NCBI GenBank assembly: GCA_036852015.1
Contig: JAANDG010000586.1
Coordinates: forward strand, 26,079-90,078
DNA: 64,000 nucleotides
From: Pelodera strongyloides
Taxonomy: Eukaryota; Nematoda; Chromadorea; Rhabditida; Rhabditidae
Direction of reading: 5' to 3'
Shown in pieces: positions 25,123-36,800 of the stretch. The notes under the pieces were generated by a model. That model worked only from the letters and a program-made list of their open reading frames with translations, was not told where the DNA came from and made no database searches. A program made the translations under genes and the position numbers. Numbering within the stretch: the stretch's first letter is position 1; each line of letters begins with the position of its first letter.

Positions 25123-25351
25123 TTAGTCTTCGGAAGCTCGTCGGTAAGCGCATCTGCAGCTCAGTGCTTGTGCTAGATCTCTCACTCTTGAATAAAAATA
25201 ATAATAAGGCAAACTTACGGATTTGGTATTTCTTGTTCGAGCGGCAGAATTCGCAAATATAACTTCCTCCAATAAGGATCAGGAACAAAAAGAAGCAGTA
25301 ACCGATAATGTACAAATACGTGTAGAGGAATTCCAAAATTACAATTTGCAT
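25123..25351 (-). CDS. Possible small single-pass membrane protein
   Basis: Unrecognised. Exon 1, 25351-25219, starts at an ATG 8 bp after an actttcag acceptor, a usual nematode trans-splice layout. It encodes 44 residues with one hydrophobic segment (YLYIIGYCFFLFLILIGG) followed by CEFCRSNKKYQ, and ends at a strong GTAAGT donor in phase 1. Exon 2 is uncertain: acceptors at 25186 or 25184 both keep the frame for a short stretch. The second gives a 64-aa product ending at 25123; the first stops almost at once. The charge pattern suggests the basic C-terminus is cytosolic. It could also be a chance frame. Confidence 0.35.
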
Positions 25352-27116
25352 GTTTACTTCTGAAAGTTTTTTAATTACCAATAAAATTACGATAAACCAA
25401 AAAAATACATTGTGATTACTGTGCTCCTAACAAAAAAGGAAGCTTTGCTAAATCATGAGATAAATATGCTATTGGTCACTTATCATCAGTATGGGAAAAG
25501 GAACGAAGTATGAACAAATTACGTAAGCATTGTAGGATTCTTTTGCAAAATTGGGTACTCATCAACGGAAAAATGTGAAATTAGTTTCCGATTTTAAATA
25601 TTAATGCTGGCTAAATCCTGAGTTAGGCAAAGCAAAGTAATCAATGTATGAGGTAAACGATAAATGTTTTCGATAGCTGGGGCTCGTAAATATATACTAG
25701 GTAACTAGGCTGCCCATGCCTCGAGCAATGTCGAAAAATGGAAATTTATTAGTATGGGCAGGTGTTGTTCAGTTGTGCTGCCTCATAATAAGAATACAGA
25801 AGAAATTCCCTGCGAGCAACATCTGTCGTCTCTCGGGGCCCTTTGGGTTATTTCCTTCTTGGGACCAACGTTCAGAATTTGAATAAAATCAAATGTAGGA
25901 GTAGGATACCGTACACAGGAAAACGAAATAATTGCCGAAACCACATAAATGACAGAACAACCGCCGTTAGCCCGTCACCAACTGGTTTTATCAACTGGTG
26001 ATGGAACTTGGTCACCACATGATCACCAAGCGGTCACCGAAGGGGCTAACTCACGAAAAAAAAAAACAGTGAACCGTCATCTGGGTTCACACACTTCCTA
26101 TGGAGTGTGTTCACACACTTCCATTTTCAGTTGAACCAGTTGTCTACAGTGGTCCGAAGGAGTCCTAGTAGGTTTTACCCAATAAGCCGACTTAAATCCG
26201 AAAATCTGTACCATAGGTGCGTTGTGATCTATGGTTTCGGATAAATTAGCGTCGGGTCAGAATAAACGTGTTGTGCTTGTGTGTACATACAACTTTGTTG
26301 GTTGCCATTTTCGTGTTATGAAATTAACAAGCCCAAAACATCATGTTCTTCCAGAGAAATGTCACTTATCTTCTTCAAAGCTGATCAAAAATAGGAATAA
26401 GTCGCTCCAAGTTATTTCAGTACACTCCATATGGGCAAACTGAGACTGTCGGGCGTAAGTTGGCAGGTCCAAGGAGCCCACGAAAACAAGTTGTGATAGC
26501 ATTTCACAAATACATGGCGTTAATGTGTGCATAAGGTAATGCACCTTGGTTGCTACATTTAGCTCTGTCGGTACGCGTTTGCATACATAAATGTACGGCC
26601 ACGAATTATAATCATGGACAAGCCTTTTCCCTTCTACCCACACACAACAATGGGTGCATCACGCATACCAAAGACATCATTTCAAAAACGCGTGATTTTT
26701 CGTTTCTGATAAAATTCCACTGTGGTTAATTACTTGAAGTTGTGTTAGATTTATTACTACAACTGTTAACAAATTAATCTTACAAAACCTCTAAAATTAA
26801 ACCCCGCATGTATCCTTGTATTGTAAAGAAAGAATTTCTCGCTGTGCTTATCTATCCCACCTTTTCCGGATCATATTGCTGTAAATTTTATTGTTTTACA
26901 ACTTCTATGCTTTATTACGCACTCACTGTGTTAGAGATTGATCGGTTTCTTTATTCTTTTTGTTTGATTGATTTATATTTTCGGTGTCTAATTAAGTGTA
27001 TAATGCAATATTCAAGTGGTCAAGTGTTCCACCACGGAAGCCATAGTCCTTGTAGAATGTTATCCTATAAATCAACATAATAAATAACCTTGCCATACTC
27101 ATACTTTCCCGAAACA
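25352..27116. other. Spacer, no gene recognised
   Basis: AT-rich, with only short unconv­incing open frames. Around 25970-26035 there are several GGTGATxxx/ATCACC inverted motifs (for example CAACTGGTTTTATCAACTGG) of the kind seen inside MITEs. Confidence 0.5.
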
Positions 27117-27356
27117 TAAAGGGATCGGTTCACCTTAAATTGTGTTCACCTTAAAGGGTAATTGTCCTGCCTTGTTTGTATAGAAACAATTACCCTTTGC
27201 CATTTTGGACCGATCAATCCACCACTTTATCACCTAATATCTCCGTGAGTATTGAAATAGAACACTACTTTTTGTATTCCAAATTTTTATTATTCCTTAT
27301 AGAAAATAAAGAAACAAAAAAAACAGACACAATTTAAGGTGAACCGATCCCTTTAA
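27117..27356. mobile_element. MITE with 28-bp inverted ends, family F
   Basis: Ends TAAAGGGATCGGTTCACCTT and AAGGTGAACCGATCCCTTTA are exact inverted repeats around a non-coding interior. TA is present at both borders. Confidence 0.8.
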
Positions 27357-27795
27357 CATCATTATGTTGCACATTTTTCTTTAGTTAGTTCCTCCTTTGA
27401 AAGTGAATCTTGATTTTCGTTCTATAAAAACTATAAGCCGCTGGTTTTCCACACTTAAAATGCGCAGATAAGAAACTATTTCGCAACAAGTTCAAAAATA
27501 GCACAAAGATCATATGGTTTATGTAAAATTTAAAAAAAGGAAAATGATGTGTTTTTATGTGTCTGTGAGCACGTCACGCTGGAACATTGGAGAATCGCCG
27601 TGGTACCCTCTTTTAGAAGAAATTAACCTCCCAACAGCCATAGATGTTCATAGTTGAATAAAGAAAAGTTTGCATCGCGATTTTCTCTTGTTTGCTTCTT
27701 GGTCTACCCCTTTCACATCCGAAAGTAAATTTCCCCTAAGCAAGGGGTCATCATAGTTCGCTAGTAAGGAATACTTTTAGATTTTACCGTCAGGC

Positions 27796-27801
27796 ATGTA
27801 A
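27796..27801 (+). promoter_or_regulatory. Start-stop minimal upstream frame (ATGTAA)
   Basis: An ATG directly followed by TAA; the last A of the stop is the first base of the ATG that opens the ET-module gene (ATGTAATGG). If the possible acceptor cag at 27791-27793 is used, this would be almost the whole leader before the true start. Start-stop elements are known to slow initiation in other systems; that role here is inference. Confidence 0.5.
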
Positions 27802-30800
27802 TGGTCCAAAATTCGGCACCGAATTTCCTTTTCTCACTTATAATTGTATTCGCCCTATTCATTCAAATATCGTCGTTTGCAGTGGTTTGCAAACAAGGAC
27901 GGTCTAAGGTGAGTACTGTGTTTCACTAGAAATTTGAAATGTGGGCGGCGAAAAAACTCGCACAACTATTTTTGCACAGCTACAAACAACGTGAAACTTC
28001 GCGCCATCGCCGCGCAACATTGGCGCCATCGCCGCGCGTAAAAAGAGGCTCCGCCACAGCGGGGCGGCGGATCCACTTTGCGCCACAGGGGCGCGGCGAT
28101 TCCGCCTGTAGTCCGCGGCGATGGCGCGGAGGTTGCGCGGCGATGGCGCGAGGGTTGCGCGGCGATTGCGCGAAATGGGCGTGAACCAGGCATACCGTAC
28201 CCCATACTACCACCTTACCAATCCTACTACTGTACAATACATAACAACAAAAACATATTTATTCAGAGCAGAAAATAAACAAAACTGGAAAAACTTACAA
28301 TTAAATACAGCGGCAAAAATCAATAAATAAAAATCGTAATGACAATTAAATTATGGTTGTACGGTAATTAAACAATGCACACATTGAAAATACAAATAAG
28401 TTGTCAAAGCGATCAACAAATAGAAAACGACAAAAGGACTATTAATAGAAAACTAACGATTAAAAGAAGTAACGGGTCAGGGACTTCATTTGATTATTTC
28501 AAATATGCAATACTTAAATGCTCCTACTACGAAGATATAATATTCTACAATCTACAAAAACCAAAACCGAATAATTTGAATTCCAACTCAGGGAGTGAAC
28601 AAGTAGAAAAGTAGTTCTACTAAGCTACCGCAGGATCACGCAACGTGTTCATACAGCTGCTTCCCGATCGGGAGTATGCAAATTATTTCGGAAAAATCTG
28701 CATATAATGTTTTTACATATAGTGCAAGGGTCTGCAGGCATATCACTACACGTTTCATAATCCCGCGGTAGGTAGAACTACTTTTCTACTTGTTCACCCC
28801 TGAGTTGGAATTCAAATTATTCGGTTTTCGGCGTTTCGGAAAATATTTTCTTTATTCCTTACTAAATTCAAGTAAACTCGAAGCAAAATGATGATTTTGT
28901 AGTGACTGCGATCCTTTAATAGGCAGCACATAATGAGTAAACTACAAATATAAAATACACAAATGTATAATACCAACCGAATGGTTTAAGATCGAGTGGT
29001 GATGGTTCCAATTGACATTTCTTCTTTCAAAAGGGGCCCGTTGGAAATGAAGAAAATTGTCCAACCGGCTGCGTAGTGCATGAAGGACTAACCTGAAAAC
29101 GTAACAAATTTGACTGGAAAATGAAACGGTGAATTAGTATTATTGAGCACACCATAGGAGGACCACAACGTAATCTCAACAATGTAAGGAGAAAATAAGG
29201 AAATAAACTCACAGGCATTGTAGGCGTTATTCTTGAACAGTAAATTACAGCGCGAGTATCCTCAGAAGACAGTGAGCGTGTCACACAGTAATCTGAAAAG
29301 CGAAAAATAACAGTTGTGAAACGGAACACAAATTGAAAGACAGAACAGAACATCACTCCGCCTACAGATTTAAATTAGGAAAGGATATGACCAATAATAA
29401 AAGTAACATACACATAAGCGATCCAGAAGCAAACAAATAACCCGGAGTAGCGAGTACAGACAAGACAACGACAAGCACATCGCGTGTCAAGATCTGAAAA
29501 CGTATTCATGCGGTTGTGTGTTCTAAAATACGCAAACACTCTGTTCTTCTACTGCACGTTTCCCGCGAAACAAAAATAAATCCCACGTTTCCTGGCAGCT
29601 AAACACCCAATCCCACGTTTCATGAAAAGTCGCATGTCTCCTGACATATTAGCCAATCATGTCCCGCAATTAAACACTAGGCAAGGCTTAGTGTTAGCGG
29701 CAAGGCCCCTATTTAGCGCTCACAATAAGGTCGGAATCCCGCGTTTCCCGCTCGTTTGGGAGGAAACGTGGGATTGCGATTGCCGCTAAACTGCGAATGA
29801 GGAACATAGAACTGCAAAAAATAACTAAATTAGCAACCGAACCTCTTAAAATACACTGCAATCTTCGACTTCTATGCTTCCAAGTGTAGGCACGGTCCAC
29901 CCAGCCCCAGCTGTGTGCGCCTCAACACAGACTTTCACTTTCAGCGCGTGTGCAAACTGTAAAAAAATTATTTTATCCTCTCAACAACAATAACAAAGTT
30001 CACCAGAATTATTGACCAATGTTCTGCACAGACATCAGTACATAAATTCGGTAATAGCGCAACATGACAAAGGGAAAGACGCCTGGCCCTGTTAGGGACA
30101 TTAAAGAAAACAATACATGTTGAATTTACATTATTCCAAAGCAAAAGCAACTTCGCATCATGTGAATATATCCAATTAAAAAAACATACCCGGTGGTCGT
30201 GGCATTTCTAAGAATCCAGCAAACACGGAGGCACTGGATTGATCGAGCCCCGCCAACAAATTCCCTGCGCTTCATTGTCTTCTCGCCTAAGAATAAGAGG
30301 AATGAAAATATGAAAACTTGAGAACACAAGCCAAATGCACGTGATAACAGAAATAACTCACGTCTAATAATTCATCACTCGTTATTAACATAGTCGACAA
30401 AGAGCTAGCCTTGAAGTGGACTCGTAAACGTCGAAAAGACAAGCACGCACGTCAATCGCAACTTGAAAATCTGAAAAGCAAAGGAAACAAAAGAACGTTC
30501 AAAGGACAACATATTTTGATAACAAATACACATAAAAACAAAAAAAAAAAAAAAAAAAAAAAAAAAACTGAACGGCATTATCTTTTTTTTCTAAAAAAGC
30601 ATAAATCCTAACAATACATATTTTCTTGGTATGCTAGGGATATAAACATACTGTTTTAGACATTTACCCATTCAATATGCTAAAACAAACGGTGCTCTAA
30701 CTTTGAAATGACGAGCAATGGAATAATACAACAACAATTCAATAACAAATGATTTTTTCAGAAAAAGAAAAAAAAGAAAAAAAAATCACGAAAACTTTAG

Positions 30801-33800
30801 CAAATATTGTGTCTAATTACGGTGTGTGGTGCAGTGTTGGGTGTGGTGTTGACTTTTTGTGTACGGTATTTTCCGTGCATTTTAATAACTAACATATGGC
30901 GGCCCCACGGCGCACCTGGGGCGCACAAGCCGCGGATCCGTTTTCGGGATTGTGACTATTTGCGCCGCGATACCGCCGTGTGACCGCCGCGCAACATTTC
31001 TGCGCCACAGGCGCGCCGCGCAGCCGCGGAGTTTCCCCAGTGAACACGCGCAGGTTGTGACAACACCGTAAGGGCAAACTTTACTACTTGACAAAATCTG
31101 AGGAAGCTTTTTGAAAAAACGCTTACTAGTTCGGGGCCCTTTTAACACTTTCTTGCAAGAACTGCCATTTTAGTTATATATTACTATTTTTTTTCAGCAC
31201 GGCGGCGGCGCCCCACACGAAGACATTTTCTGCGATGAGAGTTGCGTAAACGTAACAAATTTGTCCACTATGGAAATCGAATGGGGATGCCAGAAGGTAC
31301 AAAAAATAGGCTAATTTTCTCTTTTGTAGTTCGATAAATAATACGCCACAAATTGCCTTAAAAACGGATAGTTACACACAGTTATTGAACCTTCGAGTAT
31401 AGCTACAAAACAAAACACGATTAATGGTATGTAGCTTCTTAATTGGAAATCGGCTGTAGCGAACACTACATAACATGAGCTCTATTTACATCACATAGAA
31501 ATCTTCTGTGTTCCCAAAACGGTCGTACCAAAGGGCCTTATTGAGGGTTAATCACACTAATAATATATAATTATTCCGTGGTGTGGACTTCCTTATCGGG
31601 ATTCATGAACGAAATGATAACAAGCTGCGCGAAAGCTTCACTCGCGCGGCCCATATATAGACAAACGTAAAATGATGACGTCATCAAAAACGAAAATCGT
31701 CCGAATCGTTCCGTTCCAAGTGCTAACGTATTCAGAATGAAGAGATAAATTCAGAAATAAGGTTCATCTTTCAAGGTTTGCATGGCTTCAGACGCTGTGA
31801 CGTCAAAATTAAGTCGACGTGCAAACATCGTTCCCGATGACTTGTCGATGATGAATATGGATACGACTATCGAAGACGAGACGGGCAACCGGACCGGACC
31901 TTCATGAATATCGTCATTGGATTCAGAAGCTGTGACGTCAAAATTAAGTTGACGTGCAACATCGTTCCTCATGACTGTCGATGATAAATATGGATACGAC
32001 TACCGAAGACGAGACGGGCAACCGGGCCTTCATGAATATCGTCATCGGATTCAGAAGATGTGACGTCAAAATTAAGTTGACGTGCAAACATCGTTTCCCG
32101 ATGACCGTCGATGATGAATATGGATACGACTACCGAAGACGAGACGGGCAACCGGCCTTCATGAATATCGTCGGATTCAGAAGCTGTGACGTCAAAAATT
32201 AAGTTGACGTGCAAACATCGTTCCTCATGACTGTCGATGATAAATATGGATACGACTACCGAAGACGAGACGGGCAACCGGGCCTTCATGAATATCGTCA
32301 TCGGATTCAGAAGCTGTGACGTCAAAATTAAGTTGACGTGCAAACATCGTTCCCGATGACCATCGATGATGAATGGATACGACTACCGTAGACGAGACGG
32401 GCAACCGGTCCTTCATGAATATCGTCATCGGATTCAGAAGCTGTGACGTCAAGATTAAGTTGACGTGCAAACATCGTTCCCGATGACTGTCGATGACGAA
32501 TATGGATACGACTACCGAAGACGAGACGGGCAACCGAGCCTTCATGAATATCGTCATCGGATACAGAAGCTGTGACGTCAAAAATAGGTTGACGTACAGA
32601 AATTGTTCCTGATGATCATCGATGATAAATATGGATACGACTACCGAAGACGAGACGGGCAACTGGGCCTTCAGGAATATCGTCATCGGATTCAGAAGCT
32701 GTGACGTCAAAATTAAGTTGACGTGCAACATCGTTCCCGATGACTGTCGATGATAAATATGGATACGACTACCGAAGACGATACGGGCAACCGGGCCTTC
32801 ATGAATATCGTCAACGGATTCAGAAGCTGTGACGTCAAAATTAAGTTGATGTGCAAACATCGTTCCCGATGACCGTCGATGATGAACTGGATACGACTAC
32901 CGAAGATGAGACGGGCAACCGAGGCTTTATAAATATCGTCATCAGATACAGAAGCTGTGACGTCAATATTAAGTTGACGTGCAAACATCGTTCCCTATGA
33001 CCGTCGATGATGAATATGGATACGACTACCGAAGACGAGACGGGCAACCGGGTCTTCATGAATATCGTCATCGGATTCAGAAGCTGTAACGTCAAAATTA
33101 AATTGACGTGCAAACATCGTTCCCGATGACCGTCGATGATGAATATGGATACGACTACCGAAGACGAGACCGGCAACCGGGCCTTCATGAATATCGTCGA
33201 AGGATTCAGGAAATATAACGACGAAATTAATTTGTCGTACAAAATTGAAAGATTCACAATATCGTCGTCGGATTCAGAAGCTGTGACGTCAAAATTAAGT
33301 TGAAGTGCAAGCATCGTTCCCGATGACCGTCGATGATGAATATGGATACGCCTACCGAAGACGAGACGGGCAACCGGGCCTTCATGAATACCGTCATCGG
33401 ATTCAGAAGCTGTGACGTCAAAATTAAGTTGTCGTGCAAACATCTTTCCCGATGACCGTCGATGGTGAATATGGATACGACTACCGAAGACGAGACGAGC
33501 AACCGGGCCTTCATGAATATCGTCATCGGATTCAGAAGCTGTGACGTCAAAATTAAGTTGACGTGCAAACATCGTTCCCGATGACCGTCGATGGTGAATA
33601 TGGATACGACTAGCAAAGACGAGACGGGCAAACGGGCCTTCATGAATATCGTCATCGGATTCAGAAGTTGTGACGTCAAAATTAATTGACGTACAAACAT
33701 CGTTCCCGATGACCGTCGATGATGAATATGGATACGACTACCGAAGACGAGACGGGCAACCGGGCCTTCATGAATATCGTCATCGGATTCAGAAGCTGTA

Positions 33801-36800
33801 ACGTCAAAATTAAGTTGACGTGCAAACATTGTTTCTGATGATCATCGATGGTCAACATGGATACGACTGCCGAAGCCGAGACGGGCAACCGGGCCTTCAC
33901 GAATATCGTCATCGGATTCAGAAGCTGTGACGGCAAAATTAGGTTGACGTGCAAACATCGTTCCTGATGGTCATCGATGGTGAATATGGATACGACTGCC
34001 GAAGACGAGACGGGCAACCGGGCCTTCACGAATAGCGTCATCGGATTCAGAAGCTGTGACGGCAAAATTAGGTTGACGTGCAAACATCGTTCCTGATGGT
34101 CATCGATGGTGAATATGGATACGACTGCCGAAGACGAGACGGGCAACCGGGCCTTCACGAATATCGTCATCGGATTCAGAAGAAGCTGTGACGGCAAATT
34201 AGGTTGACGTGCAAACATCGTTCCTGATGGTCATCGATGGTGAATATGGATACGACTGCCGAAGACGAGACGGGCAACCGGGCCTTCACGAATATCGTCA
34301 TCGGATTCAGAAGCTGTGACGTCAAAATTAGGTTGACGTGCAAACATCGTTCCTGATGGTCATCGATGGTGAATATGGATACGACTGCCGAAGACGAGAC
34401 GGGCAACCGGGCCTTCACGAATATCGTCATCGGATTCAGAAGCTGTGACGGCAAAATTAGGTTGACGTGCAAACATCGTTCCTGATGGTCATCGATGGTG
34501 AATATGGATACGACTGCCGAAGACGAGACGGGCAACCGGGCCTTCACGAATATCGTCATCGGATTCAGAAGCTGTGACGGCAAAATTAGGTTGACGTGCA
34601 AACATCGGTCCTGATGGTCATCGATGGTGAATATGAACAACATCGATGATAAAAATGAACGCGACTACCGAAGACAAGACGGGCAACCGGGCCGCCATGA
34701 ATATCGTCATCAGACTGAAGACTGTGACGATCGTCAGACGGGCTTCGGATTCTTGATTTTTTTTTCAAATTTTACCCCCAAACTTCACAAGTGGTAATAA
34801 CGAAATTAAAACTCCTCGCGCATGATATATAAATCAATAAAAAATACAGATTTCCAAGCACTAAATAATAAGATTCAAAAATAGACCATAACAATTGTAC
34901 GATCATCGGCCCGATTTTGAAACTAAAGTGTATGAAACACAAACATAGACGGACATACATAAAACTGAAATGAAATATACTGTAAAAATTATATCAGTAC
35001 ATCAGTAGCCGTAGAGACAAGCATACACAAAGTAAAATTTTTATATCGTGAAAAAGAGTTTAGATGGAAGTTTTTGTTTCTTAATTTGTAAACCACAAAA
35101 AGTGAACAATTCAATCAGTTGAGGTGTGATAAAAATCAGAATGGTAGTTATGGTAGCTGTTAAAGTTGGCATGTATGATATTGAATTATAATAATCGCAA
35201 AAAACAATGGTCCGACCGTCAGTAACCGACGGCCGACGGGCTCTAGTAGTTGTAACATAATTGCGTAAATATTATATTCTTTTGCTGTTCAGTGCAAAAA
35301 TGGCATGAACACTTGTCACCTGGCACAACACCTTTATTCGTGTTGTTGCGATTTCAACTTTTGCAATTATGGCACGGAATATATTCCTTCCAAAGCACCA
35401 GCGACTACTACTACTACTGCTATGCCACCTTCGACACTAGCTGTGACAACCACAGGTGGGCAAATAAGGCAGAAAGATTTTGAAAGTTGGCCCTAGAGTC
35501 GAAGTCGATGAACTAAAACTGGAAGGTGAACTAGAACTGGTTTACCATACTACGAAGGATAACAACTAGATTTTTTCAAAGTAAAATCGTTATTACACCA
35601 AACGAAGGAAAGCAGCCGCATACGATACGCATACTGAACTGATTTTAATGAATACCCACACCACAGTATTTAATTAGAATAATAATAATTTATTGAACAT
35701 ACACTCGTTATTATTATTGAACCGTATTTGTTGCACTTCGCGATGAAGTAAATTATTATTTGTATAGTTTCCTCATCGTCGTCTATGAGCAGCACGAGGT
35801 TGAGCACGTTAAGTAGGACGACGCCAACCACCACAACGCCCACAACTACTACTACCTCCGTTCCTTCGACAACTGTGCACCGACGACATGACACTGTGAG
35901 TGTGAGTTGTTCTCTGAATTAGCCTCAATGTCAAGCTCTCTCACTCGCTTTCGCACCATTCCTGTTTACTTTGAAATATTTCCTCACAGCGAATGGGCTC
36001 ACAACATTGAAGGACTTAGGCACCTAAAGCAACGAAAAAGCATTTTTTGACTTTACAGATGTCCTGTTTCAATGGGGTCTCCATTGGTTATCATCAACGT
36101 CTCGTCACCGGTGCTTTGATGCAGTGTGATGGTATGGTACCGTAATCTGAGTGCGAAAGTATGTGTTTCTACGCGCTTAGAGTATTTAACAGCTCTTTGG
36201 GAAACGCGAAACAGGCGCAAAAATCATTCAGTGCGGCTTTCGCGTTCCATCAATTTGTCCCTGATCTTCACTTTGTCCCTGATCTTCAGTTTCAAATGAG
36301 GCTTATATGTGGAAAACGAAAACCGCCCTGAATGATTTTTGAGCCAGTTTCGCCCTGTTTCGAGCTCGCGAATCAGCCCTTCAATACTACTCTCGTCGTG
36401 TCGTTTAGTTCAAGAAGTTGTTCACTATTTAGGAGTATGTACAAACTTCACCCTTTCGATCGCATATGTGCCAGTGACAGCGTTCATTTGTGAAATAGCG
36501 GCGGTATGTGGCGATTTTGTGGATAACAGTTGCATGTACATTAATTCAGGTGAGCGTATGTTTCGAGAAAGTTCTAGAATACGATTAATATACAATCAAA
36601 TGTTTCGTGATCATACAGCATACGGATCCGTTCGCGAGCTTATATGTTAGATGTAGTAGCTGACTTGATTTCACAGAAAAGCTAGGTATCTGTACAGACT
36701 GATGAGTCATCTTTCATAGTAAATAAAAGTACGTTATCTTTTAAATTCAAATCAATCGTGCGAAAGTGACCAAAATTAACATAAGGGTCTCCAAATCCCC

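Noticed and set aside
31751..34768. Series of minus-strand frames of up to 243 codons
   Set aside because: They follow from a 129-bp unit (a multiple of three) without stops in one frame; indels between units shift the frame, and the region is an intron of the plus-strand gene.
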